Source: Plantago ovata
Taxonomy: Eukaryota > Streptophyta > Magnoliopsida > Lamiales > Plantaginaceae
Direction of reading: 5' to 3'
DNA length: 64,000 bases
Assembly: GCA_028274465.1 (NCBI GenBank)
Contig: CM051458.1
Location: 53,929,253 to 53,993,252, forward strand
A program made the position numbers and the translations under genes. Numbering within the stretch: position 1 is the stretch's first letter; each line of letters starts with the position of its first letter. The notes beneath the pieces were generated by a model. That model was not told the origin of the DNA. It saw only the letters and a list, made by a program, of their open reading frames with translations, and ran no database searches. Shown one piece after another: positions 1-10,193 of this stretch.

Positions 1-147
1 CAAAGGATTATAATTTTCAATGATGTGTGCAAATTGATGTTTGATTTGAAATTGGAAGATGATATGAAGTTGGACAGGATACGTCTTCTTAATCAGTTGA
101 ATGACAAAATTAGAAGCCATAAATTAAGGATAGTATTGATTTTCTAA
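1..147 (+). CDS. Short open frame entering from the left edge, unidentified
   Basis: Frame 1 is open from the first base for 48 codons and stops with TAA at 145-147. It is rich in Leu, Asp, Lys, Arg and Ile, and could be an alpha-helical C-terminal end of a longer ORF lying to the left. I recognise no motif. Because the region is AT-rich, chance openness over this length is quite possible. Confidence 0.15.
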   Translation, partial: QRIIIFNDVCKLMFDLKLEDDMKLDRIRLLNQLNDKIRSHKLRIVLIF

Positions 148-1471
148 TTAATTAATTGACTAATTGAAATGGGAACGTTATAGACAATGGAAATTAAGAC
201 AGGGATAGTTTTATGTATATTTATGTGTAAAAAAGATTTGGGGGATATACAATATATCCTTATAACTTACCCACAATTGTATTTCCAAAATACAAACAAC
301 ACATAATTGTATTTCCAAAACACAATTAATTCAATTAATATTCTCACAATATTAATTGTGCCACAACTAATTATAATTAATCTAGTTAATTATAATTCTT
401 CCTATAGAGCTTTGGACGCCGGTTCACCACATAGTATGACCCATAGGGCCTCATTGTATATATTAAACTAGACAAGACGACTATGCATAATGGAATTCGA
501 TTCCTAGACGGTTCCAATTGCAATATTAATACATGAGGACGTTTGAGGAACCTAAAAACTACCTTTTGCTGGGAAGCCTGTTGCACTCAATGCTACGATG
601 GTAAGGTCCTTTTATCTGACTTACTCGATATGCATCTTGGACCGACTCATGGCGTCTTTAGTGAGTTGTTTGGTTACCATGATATATTTATGACAATCAT
701 AAATATATTTGTACGATGGCCAGTGGTTTCTCTAACACAACTGTGAACGACTTGAGTAGTACTCTCAATTAATGATACACATGAGAGACGAATCCTCTAC
801 TGGGACCAACTATCACCAACCCTATGCATATTTCTAAGGTCCAGATGGACCGTATCTACCCTTTATTTGGGTGCAAGCATTGGTTACAACTAAAGAACAG
901 AGTTCAGCATATGTGTTGATAAAGACCTGAGAGTCTAAGGACGACTGGCATCACTTCCACAACTCTGGTTCCCATAGACACCTCGGTATAGAGTATACAT
1001 CGATGGGAGCTCCGGTGGGTTCTTCCATTGTTCGGATATCCTCCTCAAACAACCATGCGCAGTTATGGGAACATCATGGACTTGCCCCCAGCGATCCGTT
1101 GCGTGGCTGCGGGATCGCGTCATTCAGACCCCCATCCGAGATGACATTCGACTAGGGAGAGTTCGGGGCATATGATGTTTCACATAGTTCCCACTTACTA
1201 TGTGATTATGCATACACCCTCTGGGGACATGTTTATATATCGATACAGACCAACCAGATAAAGATATGACATGTTATTGCTAGTGTAATATATATACGCA
1301 AGTAAACATAAACATGAATAAACAATAAATCCATTGAAGAAGCCCACAATCTAGATGAAATGGAGTTCAGCTAGATCGGATCCATGAAGAGATGGTTTAC
1401 GAGATGTCCGAGCTATATAAAGCAATACATTTCAAATGGAAAAAGCAGATCAGACTAACGACGAAGTACTC
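1..1471. other. Unclassified AT-rich flank left of Tat-1
   Basis: No recognisable gene. The stretch is AT-rich up to about 400 and of mixed composition after that. It has many short direct repeats and a TATA-like CTATATAAAG near 1413. I found no primer-binding site, polypurine tract or LTR boundary. It reads like the terminal or LTR region of another, older retroelement into which Tat-1 inserted, but that is a guess. If Tat-1 is intact, the bases just before its LTR (TACTC, 1467-1471) would be its target-site duplication; the partner copy would lie outside the window. Confidence 0.4.
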
Positions 1472-2304
1472 TGTTGAAGGGTAATTTGTTCACTTTCTAA
1501 TTCGCCTTAAGTCTTCTCCAAAGGGTAACACTTTGGTCTTCACTCGAAGGACGTTCCTTTGAGTATAAGTATAAAGTTTCTTGGTACCTGAAATCAACTA
1601 AGAAGGGGGGGTTAGTGTCTTCTACCCGGTCGGTAGGATATCAGACCGGAGTGTTGACTTTACGAGTAGGGAGTTGAAGGCTTCCCTAGTGAGTGAAATA
1701 TTGAGAATAGGTGAGTATTGATTGATTACCTTGGGATCTTGAATGAGGCCTCCTTATATACTCATAGTATTTTATTGTCACTTTGTGTAGGATCGTGACA
1801 AGTGTCCGTCTGAGATTGAAGCCTTCTTTGGTCCAAGCCCATTAAGGAGGTCCATTGGCTTTGACCCAAACATCTGACCTAGGGTTTGGAGGGCTCTTTA
1901 GGCATTTCGAGACTTGATGGATCTTTCTGGAAGGTGGGCCACCTAAAGACCGACCAACTGTGCTCGACTTAGGTGCTTGAGCCTTTCTCGTGATCCATCG
2001 CTCGAGTAGGACTCTGCCTGGCTATCCCTTGAGGGTACTTCCTTGACGTAAGGTCCTCGATCGACCACCAAGGGTGGTCTCTCCCTAGGGATGGTTCTCA
2101 GTCGCCTTATCAGCTTTTCCTTTGTGAGCTTTCTTCAAGGGCGAGCCCATAACTCTGGTCGTTGTCTTTGTTGGTCGAGCCACCCTCCGGTGACGTACTT
2201 GGAAGGGTGATCGAGCCCTTTGAGGGACAGTCTTTTAGAGATCTATCGCGCTCTTAGACCGCTCCAGTTCGTAAATGCGGGCTGGACATATTTCAACACC
2301 AACA
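1472..2304 (-). repeat. Tat-1 3' LTR (minus orientation)
   Basis: The LTR is 833 bp. On the plus strand it begins TGTTGAAGGGTAATT and ends in CAACACCAACA, the reverse of the TGTTAGTGTTGAAATA start and TTCAACA end of the Tat-2 LTRs. Shared blocks include the 'rise in Ser-poor' CTTGACGTAAGG region (about 2040), the GAGTAGGGAG region (about 1668) and a run of Gs that corresponds to the C-tract of Tat-2. It is clearly more diverged from the Tat-2 LTRs than those are from each other. The TATA box is altered compared with TATATAAA in Tat-2. Confidence 0.8.
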
Positions 2305-2322
2305 TATGTCCCCCTAGTTTCC
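2305..2322 (-). other. Tat-1 polypurine tract (plus-strand primer site)
   Basis: Directly inside the LTR, the minus strand reads GGAAACTAGGGGGACATA before TGTTGG. The same string precedes the Tat-2 3' LTR (60177-60194). Its position and purine content mark it as the polypurine tract that primes plus-strand DNA synthesis. Confidence 0.75.
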
Positions 2323-2969
2323 AAGTATCTTTGTAGAAGATAGTTGTGGAACTATTTAAAAGTCTGGTCGAACAGTTTGTAAGAGGTATGTTTCCTGAAA
2401 AGAGATCGGATCCGGATAAGCGTCGTAAGGTAGAAATACAGTCCTCAATTTTTCTATCTCCTCGATTTCTTCTTTTGGCTCATCGCTTGGTAATTGGTTA
2501 GCTTGAATTGCTTATATGGTTATTACTCTCTTAAGCTGTTCGTTCTCTTTGAGATGATCGAGCGATTCATATTTTTATCTATGTAACTTTCCACGTTCTA
2601 TGAATTACCTAGAGGGACAGGTAATTCGCGAGCCACCGATGTTATGGGACAATTCGCGAGCGTGAGGGACAAAACCGTCTTTTCGAGAGGCGGTTGTGAT
2701 CTTAACCGTCGGACGTGGACACGTGGTCGTCCCAGATCAATCGAGGGTAGGCCACGGTTCAAATTCCCGGGATACCCTTCTTTAAATAGGCCTTTACCAA
2801 TTCATTTTTCACTTTTGCCAAACTTTTCTTCAGAGAAAATTAGAGCGATCGACCACCTGTATCCGCGAGCGAGGAGCTTTCTGACTACCAGATCTCAGCC
2901 TTTTCTGGAAACCGTCGACGTTTCCGGGTAGAGTTTGACTCCAACTGTTGTTCTAGCTACTCAAAACAA
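2323..2969 (+). promoter_or_regulatory. Promoter and 5' untranslated exon of the Tat-1 antisense gene
   Basis: This non-coding stretch corresponds to the region upstream of the antisense gene in Tat-2. A G-box core CACGTG lies at 2720-2725. A degraded TATA-like TTTAAATA lies at 2781-2788, where Tat-2 has TATAAAT at the equivalent place. The G-box to TATA spacing is about 55-65 bp in both copies. An untranslated first exon would then run to the GTAAGT donor at 2970. No coding potential was recognised. Confidence 0.5.
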
Positions 2970-3436
2970 GTAAGTAATGCTTTTTTGCTGTTTAAAATCT
3001 GATATTGCTCTTTTAGAACTCGTACGTCGTCCGTTGCCGGAATATTCTCCGTTCACCGGACGTATACAGTGCTCCTTATTGCTTCCTTTCGCTCTGATTT
3101 TGCCCCTTAGAACTCCATCATTGTATGCTTGTTAACTCGTTCGTTGTATGCTTGTAATTTCTCCCCCTTTTACTTGCTGTTATTCCCCCTGCCTCGTTTA
3201 GAATAAGTGAAAACTGATAATACGCATGTTGGCTCTTGAGTGGTTGGTCGCTCCTCTATGTTTGAGCGGTTGGTCGCTCCTTTGTACTTGTCATTACTTC
3301 GATTAGTGTAACTTCTCATGTGATGCTCTTCTTTTGCGATTTTTCTCTGTTCAGGAGGTCGAACATAATGAATATACATAAGCTGACCTCTCAGACTATA
3401 ACCACCCTTCTCACCTTTTTCTGGCCTTACCCTTAG
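2970..3436 (+). other. Putative 5' UTR intron of the Tat-1 antisense gene
   Basis: The donor is ACAA/GTAAGTAATG at 2970 and the acceptor is CCTTACCCTTAG at 3436, one base before the start codon. The same arrangement occurs in Tat-2 (ACAA/GTAAGTTT at 59118 and CACCTTTAG at 58459 on the minus strand). The interior is T-rich, as plant introns usually are. Splicing is inferred from conservation of both borders between two diverged copies. Confidence 0.55.
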
Positions 3437-3437
3437 G

Positions 3438-5250
3438 ATGTCCGAGAGGAGCGAAGATAGCCAAAATCGTCGTGATACCGAGGATTATGGGTCCGACCAT
3501 GATGCGTCAGCAGGGACGTCATTATCGACCGGATTCCTTGATGACACTATAGAACCCTTTTTTGAGGCCGAGGAGCAGTTCAACACGTCCGATCAGGATC
3601 ACGAAGAAGACGAGCGAGATTTCGTTGATGGGAGCGAGGAGGGTAAAGAGGGATCTCAGGCTGGTGACGCGGCTCGATTTTTGGAGGAGTCCGACGAGGA
3701 GGAAGCCGTAGAGTATCGACTACAACCTTGTAAAAGGCAGAGGACGAGCGAGGATGACTTCATAGATGATCGGACCGAGGCTGGGGGAGGTCGTCTTGAG
3801 ACTGGAATTCCTCATGATCTTATGATGCGAGATGCTCATGTCAGAGGTAGATTTTACCATGCTCACGACGTAGTGGACCCGTTAGAGATTCGCATAGAGG
3901 ATATGGATGACACTGATCGTCCCATTCCTGCTATCATAGTGTTCGAGGAGGGCGAACACTCTAAACAAGAAGGTGAGAGAGAGGAGGAAGATTCTGATGA
4001 GGGTACTCTTAGCCCTAATCCTCTTCAGGTTGCCATCCCTGGATCGCGCCGTCGAATAGACTTTCCTCCGCAAACTGCTAGGAGAACGGTAATCTCCTCG
4101 GATGATGAAGATAGCTTTCAACTCATCCTTGATGCTCATCGGGATGAAGCTGGTCCGAGAAGCAGAAAGTCTCTGTCCCTTCCGAGGAACGATGGGGCTT
4201 CATTTTATGACCCGGAATTTCAAGCTAAGTATGGAGGTCGAGAGGAGGAAGAAACTAGTTATCACTCCATAGATCCTCGGACCATTGACTTTGAGTTTCC
4301 CGGGCCCGACACTCAAGTGGAGGACATTGCTAACGTGATCGAGGAGCAAGAGCATGCTCCCGGTAAAGCTCCGAAGAGAAAATCTGGTCGCTCAAAGAGG
4401 AAGTCGGCTGCGGTGGTCGAGGAAGAGGACGAGGTCAAAATCACAAAGGCCACCAAAAAGAAATTTACACGTGGACCTTTAGACGTTGACCTCCCCGATC
4501 CTGATGGCGAGCGCAATGAAGACGGCATGATCCCGACCACTGCTTCTACGGTGCTCGAGAAGGAGATCCCGACCATTAGGTCGAACTACTGCATTGATGA
4601 GGATATTCTTGACATTCTGATACCTAAGCCCGACCAGACTTTTTACAATGCTCCTCCCGGTTACATAGCAGTGCATCTCCTAGCCTTGGAGTGAGGATGG
4701 ATACTCCAGTTTTGTGATGCCTTCAAGGATATATTCAACCAGCTCGGGATCTCTCCCTGTCAACTAATCTCGAGCTCCTTTGGGACGTTGATATGCTTTG
4801 GCGTCTACTGCCAAAATAGGGGGATCGAGCTCAACTTCCGGAACTTCAACCAAATGTTCCGTGTTTCAATGAGTGGAGGAAATAAGTTCTTCTGCTATTT
4901 CTCTACTCGACCGGGCTTCTCGTTCATTAAGGACGCTCCCTCCTCCTCGAGATATAGGTGGTGGAACCGTTACATCTACGTGAAGAAGAAGAAGCTCCCT
5001 GGCATGAGCGATGAGGATGCAGAATGGGGTGTTCCCAAGTTGTTCTATCGAGGAGCGATAGCGAAGAAGCATCCCTTGCCCGAGACTCTTGATGATTGGG
5101 CGGTCGAGCTCCAGGTAGAAAATGAGAGCGACCTGGCGCAACAATACTTCTATTGGGGGCTTGTTCTTCAGCCGCTCCCCTATCTCTCTGGGTTGTCCGC
5201 TCCCGTCTACACCGGCTTCCGACCTAGTTACGAGAAGGAATACCTCTTCG
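3438..5250 (+). pseudogene. Tat-1 antisense gene, exon 2 (putative gypsy-type transposon protein, acidic N-terminus)
   Basis: This exon lies antisense to the host retrotransposon and starts with MSERSEDSQN, matching MFERSDDSQN in Tat-2. The first ~350 residues are very acidic and low in complexity, with a basic KRKSGRSKRK-like patch near residue 320 that could be a nuclear-localisation signal. The C-terminal ~200 residues form a conserved block (PPGYIAVH, then FCDAFKDIFNQLGI, GIELNFRNFNQMFRVSMS, EWGVPKLF, YFYWGLVLQPLPYLSGLS). That pattern resembles the family Pfam calls 'putative gypsy type transposon' (Transposase_28, from memory). A TGA at 4692-4694 interrupts the frame where Tat-2 has Arg, consistent with CGA to TGA. 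The frame then continues to the splice donor at 5251. Function unknown. Confidence 0.65.
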
Positions 5251-5389
5251 GTAACTAAAGTGCGTCGAGCAGTCATTTCATACTTGTGTTAAAAACTTGC
5301 ATGTTTTTGCTTTCATTTTTGCTTGTTGACTTTGTGTTCGCTCTTGTTTGCTCGCTCTCCATCATTAACTGTTGCTTCTCTTTTTGCAG
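5251..5389 (+). other. Putative intron 2 of the Tat-1 antisense gene
   Basis: The donor is CTCTTCG/GTAACT and the acceptor is a pyrimidine run ending TTTTTGCAG at 5389. It is 139 nt and phase 1. The equivalent intron in Tat-2 (56531-56680) has the same donor TCTTCG/GTAACT and an acceptor ending CTCTTGCAG. Removing it brings both flanking exons into one frame in each copy. Confidence 0.65.
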
Positions 5390-5829
5390 ATTACTGGTTC
5401 AATTGGATCATGAACGAGACGTTGAAGGCCAAGGAAGACGCCCGGTGAAAGGCGCGACTAGCCGGGAAAGGGACCAAGATACTTGGTTAGATCAATATAA
5501 GCCACCCGAAGAATGCTGCTACTCTTCGGGAGAAGATGAATTATGAGGGGAATGCCCCTCCTGTGGATGATGTGGAGGTCGGGCTTGAGAGCTCAGTCGA
5601 CCAGGGTAAGGGTGCGAAGAACCCTGAAAAGCAGCCCGCTCGTAGTGCCCCTGCACAAAGACCTAGGGCTCAAAAGAGAATCCTCGAGCTTGATGGGTCT
5701 GGGCCCGCGGTCGATCCCTCGAGGAAGAAGAGTGAGTCAAAAGAGGTCGACCGAGACGCTGAGGTAAAGCGGTTCATCCAGATGACCGATCTTAATCGCG
5801 CCCATGCTTTAAGCATCTGCTCGCGCCAG
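5390..5829 (+). pseudogene. Tat-1 antisense gene, exon 3
   Basis: After splicing, the exon continues with YWFNWIMNETLKAKEDAR, matching YWFQWIMSKTLAAKEE in Tat-2. It is a mostly charged linker containing the segment from about 5536 that begins MNYEGNAPPVDDVEVG. Two in-frame stops, TGA at 5446-5448 and TAG at 5488-5490, break it. The first is consistent with CGA to TGA decay. It ends at CGCCAG/GTATCA in phase 0. Confidence 0.5.
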
Positions 5830-5939
5830 GTATCATTCTAGCGTAAAAAATTTCACTAAGTCCTTTTTGTTCTCCTCGCACCAATTCCTTTTTCTTCCTT
5901 CTCGCTTTCTCATCTTTCTCCTCTCCTTTTACTTGACAA
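5830..5939 (+). other. Putative intron 3 of the Tat-1 antisense gene, acceptor mutated
   Basis: The donor CAG/GTATCA is intact and the interior is pyrimidine-rich. The acceptor position reads CAA where the homologous Tat-2 intron (54593-54670) ends TTTTGCAG before CTCGAGAAC. An AG to AA change would disable normal splicing here. The intron is 110 nt. Confidence 0.5.
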
Positions 5940-6782
5940 CTCGAACAACTTACAATGGCTTATGGCCACATTGTTGCGGATCGCTCGGATGTCTCCAAGG
6001 TGATCGAGGATCTGGAGAAGTATTTGGCGGATGAGCGGTCCAAGAATAAGGCTGCGGAGCTAGAGATGAAGAAGTCCCTTGGCAGGGTCGATTACTTGGA
6101 GAAGGAGCTAAAGAATGAGAAAACTCGAACGAGCGGGTACATGGGTGCCTATTCTGCCTTGTCGGTTGCTATGACCAAGTTCAAGGATCGTCTCTTGTCG
6201 CTCCTTCAGGGCACGAGGATGGAGGGTGCTCGGGCGTTCAAGGAGTCTGACTCGTACAAGATGGCCATGCAGGAGGCGAAGGAAGCGCGCGAGGATGGCT
6301 TCTTTGCTGCGGTCGACCAGCTGAAGGCCATAAAGATGCTGCCGGAAGACTTTGATGCAGATGAGGTCGAGGAGCTAAAGCCTGGCTTGAAGGGAGACTT
6401 CACTCCTTATGTTGATGATGCAGTCACTAAAGGGATGCATCGGGCTTGCGAGTTCGGCGAGCTGGTGGCCGATCCCTCGGTTCCCTATTCAAGCAAGTCT
6501 CCACTCCTTCCTTCATGGGTTCCAGATGTACTAAGACTTGGGCTCATTCTGCCGTTCAAAAAGTGTCCTCTCCGAAATTCCGACTGGATCACTGTGAACG
6601 CTTCCGTGCATGGTCGTCCGATGGATTTCGTCGAGCCCGAGCTCAGGACTTATGAGAAGTCTATGCGGGAAGCCCGAGCAAAGGATGGGGCAGGCGAGCA
6701 ACAGAACGCCGAGGAGCAAAGGGGAACAACGACGACCCCTCAAGGAGCGCAGAGCGACTTCACTGCTAGTCGCACCCGTTGA
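5940..6782 (+). pseudogene. Tat-1 antisense gene, exon 4 (coiled-coil and conserved C-terminal block)
   Basis: The frame is open for 280 codons with no internal stop. The first part (residues about 20-75 from the exon start) is rich in Glu, Lys and Leu with heptad-like spacing (VIEDLEKYLADE, YLEKELKNEK), so a coiled coil is likely. The C-terminal part has a conserved block around HRACEFGELVADPSVPYSSKSP, LPSWVPDVLRLGLILPF and DFVEPEL. The same block is readable in the Tat-2 copy at 53838-54173. An ATG at 5955 gives a 275-residue ORF on its own, but conservation begins upstream at the splice site, so that ATG is probably internal. The following CCCGAGTATGCTCGG region is shared with Tat-2 and may be the 3' UTR. 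Confidence 0.55.
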
Positions 6783-6874
6783 AGCCCGAGTATGCTCGGT
6801 TAAAACTGTTGTAATTTTACTTGCTTAATTTCAAAACAATCAACTCATTCGGCCCCTCGCGGCATTTGTACGAA

Positions 6875-8075
6875 TGATGAATGTAGTGCAGAGGTAAGAT
6901 GACCTCGAGTGTCTATCTCTAGGGACTTAACTAGCTTTAACTACAATAACTATTATAAATTCAAAAAACAAACTAATCTTAGCTTAACTTAACAATATAT
7001 AACGAGGGCTGGTGATAGTAATGCTCATTCTAACATCGGGTTCTAATTATGCGTAAAAGTGCAACACATACTACTTTAAAAGTAATTCGAATTAACAAAC
7101 ATCAAAAGACAGATTTTTAGACATGTATTTTGAAAGTTTCCTATCTATACTAATACTTGGCTAAGGTTGTCAGGCTTAGTTCAAGCAGTACTTGATAATT
7201 ATAAATATTGAATGGATGATCTTGAATTTTCCTAGTGTTTCTAACACTTTTATACGAAAATATTTGACTTAGTCGGATCAAAGAATCGAATAAAATAATT
7301 ATACAAGTAAAAGACTCAGAAACTCAATCATGCACAATATGAACCCTAGCTATGAATTTACATACTATCACCAACTAGAAATTTAGCTACTCATATCAAA
7401 TCAAGATCAACAATAGCAATCATAGATGAAAACATAATTGAATTGAAAGATAGAGTATGAAAAAGGTGAGATACAAAGTTACCACAGAGGGTTGTCAATC
7501 TCCGGTGAATTGCTAAACTCACAAGTTTCTAGCAAGGTGAGATCAAAAGATGTCCAAATCTCTACCTTGGTGCTCCAAATTGCTAAAATAAAGTAGTTCT
7601 AAGTGAAAGAAAATCCAGAACAAGCTCTAGGGTTTATGTCTGCAAAATTATGATCTAAGATATGAAAATTCGCAACTTTTACAAATATATATATCTGCTG
7701 CCGAAACCGCCCCAGGCGGACCACCTGAGATGCCAAGCGATGCGCCTGGCACGGGCAGATTTCTGCCCGTGCTTTTCTTCCTCCAAGTCTTCGATTTTTG
7801 GTCTTTGGCAAGACTTTGAGCTCCGAAACTCGGTCATGTGGCCTGGAAATATGTCCCGGTACTCTTTGACACACCACGGGTGATCTCGTTGCACCAAAAC
7901 TTCAATGTTTCGCCATGATTTATATCCAAAAGGTGCGATTTTCACCTAAATCCTGAAAAGAACAAGGAAATGGAAACGTGACACTATTCTAACAAAATGC
8001 ACTAAAATGCATACTAGAGGATAGCTAAATTGGTTAAAAAAGAACCGAATGATAGTGTAATAAATACTGTCATCA
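6875..8075 (-). repeat. Ath-1 3' LTR
   Basis: The LTR is 1201 bp. On the plus strand it runs from TGATGAATG at 6875 to TACTGTCATCA at 8075, so the sense LTR begins TGATGACAG. Short blocks shared with the Ath-2 and Ath-3 LTRs include CTCGAGTGTC with ACTAGCTTTA (about 6903-6940) and GTGACACTATTCTAA (about 7978). The sense TATA box lies on the minus strand at 7684-7694 (TATATATATA). Just upstream of it in the sense direction are GC-rich dyads: an 11-bp perfect inverted repeat GCACGGGCAGA/TCTGCCCGTGC at about 7750-7773 and CCGCCCCAGGCGG near 7706. Confidence 0.8.
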
Positions 8076-8092
8076 AACTCCTCAAACCGAAC
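8076..8092 (-). other. Ath-1 polypurine tract
   Basis: The minus strand reads GGTTTGAGGAGTT directly before the LTR start TGATGA. The neighbouring CTTGAGGACAAGCAAAGGTTCG string is shared with Ath-2 (22198-22218) and Ath-3 (24992-25020), where the tract is GGTTTGGGGAGTT. Position and composition identify the plus-strand primer. Confidence 0.75.
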
Positions 8093-9640
8093 CTTTGCTT
8101 GTCCTCAAGCAACTAGCTAGACTCCATGCAAACTACATGCAACACAAAGAGGAGTCTCATGCCAAACAAGAAGAACTAATCTATTGTATCTACCAAATGC
8201 TTATGAACAAAGACCATACAAATCATAACATGGAAGTAGGTTGAAGAATGCCTCGATTGAACCTATACACATTCACATATGCACTTTGTTAAGCAAGGGA
8301 GTTTCTCGTAACATTCCCTACCTGGACCTAGGCAATGACGACATAATGATGCATATTAAAATACAAATGGTTGCCCCGTGCCTATGAAACTGAGGGCTTA
8401 CTACTGTTCACCAAGTGAGACTTTCCCTCAAGAGAGGTCGAACCAATACTGGCTCTCATCAAACGAAATAGGGTTCCCTAAAAGACAACACTCCCTTATC
8501 TACCCGACTCTTAGAGCAAAGACTCTTCACCACTTCTTGAATGGCAGGACGAGGGTGGTCTAGAACAAGCCTTGACTAGGCGACACGAAAACACAAGGAA
8601 GAATTTACAACTCGATTACAAACTACTACAAAAGTTGAAAAATGAAGCAACGCTTTGCTAAACTGCTGTTTGGCTTGCTTGGACCCTTCTTTTGTTTTTT
8701 TGGGTCTTATTCTTTTTTTTTCTTTTTCCAGATTTCTGGAATTTTTTGATTTTTCTTCTTTTTTTTGTTTTTTTTTTGTTTTTTTTTTGTTTTGTATATA
8801 GCCAGTAGTAGCACAATGAAAAGAAATAACAATGACTCTACAACGACCTCCCCAAACCTATTCGAAAGAATAGGTTGGAGCACAAACTCACAAAGAAGAA
8901 CAAAAACAAACTCAAATGACTCAACTATACGAAAAACAAGTCATACAAATGGTAACCCCCTCCCCAAACATATTCGTTAGAATAGGTTTCAAACAAAGGA
9001 TCACACACCCTAGTCTACCTCCTTCCTAGGCATTTAGCAATCTCAAAAAGCAAGGTGAAGACTTGTTGCATCTTAGGTACATAATTACACGAGAATACAA
9101 CCAAAGACTCTAACATGCAACATTTTATAAGGCCTTCGCGAACCGCAGTAGAGAAAACACCACATAGTGATGCGAGACTACCAAGTTTAACTAGTGCACA
9201 TACGAATATGACAAGTCAAGCGAGACAAACCTCAAACTAATCCATAGAGATGCAATGCATGGTCAATGGTAAAAAACACTTAGTCTATACAATAAAAAAG
9301 TTCAAAAATTTGGCAATAAACTCCACACAACATCATGCAAAACTAGACTAAGGATGAATGCATACGAACAAACTAAATGCTAAGAAAGGGGTAAACGTGC
9401 AAACAAAGGCTTTCACGAGTTGACATTAGAAATATAAGTCATTGGAATACCCAGAGATAACCCCCCCTAACCTGAACTTCGTCGTACGTCCCGAACGTCG
9501 AAAGTGGATATTGGGTGAGAGCTGGAAGAGTACTTGTAACCTGTATTACTCAATGAAACTCGTGAAAAACCAAAACGGATGATAAAAAGGGTAAAAAGGT
9601 CAATATGTTAGCATACGGGGGTGATTCGTGGTGTCTGGAT
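8093..9640 (-). other. Ath-1 3' untranslated region
   Basis: No convincing coding frame. The stretch is colinear with the 3' UTRs of Ath-2 and Ath-3. It contains blocks such as GAACCAATACTGGCTC with the reverse complement of GTCCTGCCATT, a long T-rich tract (about 8690-8800; A/G-rich in the sense strand) and two inverted repeats. The first repeat is at 8855-8876 (arms AACCTATTC/GAATAGGTT, perfect). The second is at 8967-8988 (one mismatch). Both are next to a CCCC/GGGG purine tract. The sense strand is the minus strand. Confidence 0.65.
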
Positions 9641-9649
9641 GAAAATCTA

Positions 9650-9992
9650 GACACCCGGAGCACTAGCGCCCACAGGCGCACCGCCCCATGTGAGGGGCGT
9701 TCCGCCTGGGGTGCCCAGAGGCGCCCAGGCTTCGGCCTCTCCCGGGCGCACCGCCCCGTGTGAGGGGCGGTCCACCTGAGGTGCCCAGGCTTCTGCCTCT
9801 CCCGGACGCACCGCCCCGTGTGAGGGGCAGTCCGCCTGGGAGCGGTAGAGGCGCCCAGGCGTTCTGTCTTTCTCGGGTGCACCGCCCCGTGTGGGGGGCG
9901 GTTCGCCTGGAACGGCAGAGGCACCCAGGCGTTCTGTGTCTCCCGGGCGCACCGCCCCGTGTGAGGGGCGGTCCGCCTGGGAGCGGCTGAGC
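9650..9992. repeat. GC-rich palindromic minisatellite of Ath-1
   Basis: There are five imperfect tandem units of about 60-75 bp. Each has a GCACCGCCCC, GTGTGAGGGGCGG, TCCGCCTGG order, so each contains the inverted repeat CCGCCCC/GGGGCGG with a GTGTGA loop. GC content is far above the flanks. It lies about 200 bp beyond the integrase stop on the sense (minus) strand. Related GC dyads occupy the same position in Ath-2 (18510-18640) and Ath-3 (28108-28150). The proline- and arginine-rich open frames across it come from the repeat composition and are not genes. Confidence 0.85.
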
Positions 9993-10193
9993 CTTGGCTC
10001 CGAGTTAATCATCCCCGAACTCAAAAAATACCAACTTTTTACCTATTTTATCACCAAAAACACACTCTAACACAAGGGGAAAAACAACTAAAAACTCAAA
10101 AAAGGAAAAACTACAAGCTACATACTCTCATGTGAAGGTGGGAGTGGTGAGGTCGAGATGATCAACCTCCACTTGATCAATGGGAAGCTCAAA
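9993..10193. other. Short spacer between Ath-1 integrase and minisatellite
   Basis: AT-rich sequence. The integrase frame continues past its stop for about 20 more codons on the minus strand (ELPIDQVEVDHLDL region, about 10140-10193), suggesting the natural stop lay there. Nothing else recognised. Confidence 0.4.

Larger units (their letters stand above)
1472..6874 (-). mobile_element. Tat-1: 3' part of a Tat-like Ty3/gypsy retrotransposon, minus orientation
   Basis: The left end is an LTR homologous, in reverse orientation, to the two LTRs of Tat-2. Next to it lie the polypurine tract, the 3' untranslated region and the whole antisense gene of the family. Homology to Tat-2 runs through the end of the antisense gene (the CCCGAGTATGCTCGG region near 6785) and stops at about 6874, where an Athila-like LTR (Ath-1) begins. 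The gag-pol half and the 5' LTR are absent here. They should lie to the right of the window if the element was simply split by Ath-1. This is the outermost and therefore oldest recognised layer of the nest. Confidence 0.8.

Noticed and set aside
7599-7945. Overlapping 73-92-codon frames in the Ath-1 LTR
   Set aside because: They overlap on both strands across the GC dyads and TATA region of an LTR and are not conserved in the other LTRs.
9550-10024. Arg/Pro-rich open frames on both strands
   Set aside because: They come from the GC-rich minisatellite; the predicted peptides are just the repeat translated and have no counterpart in Ath-2 or Ath-3.
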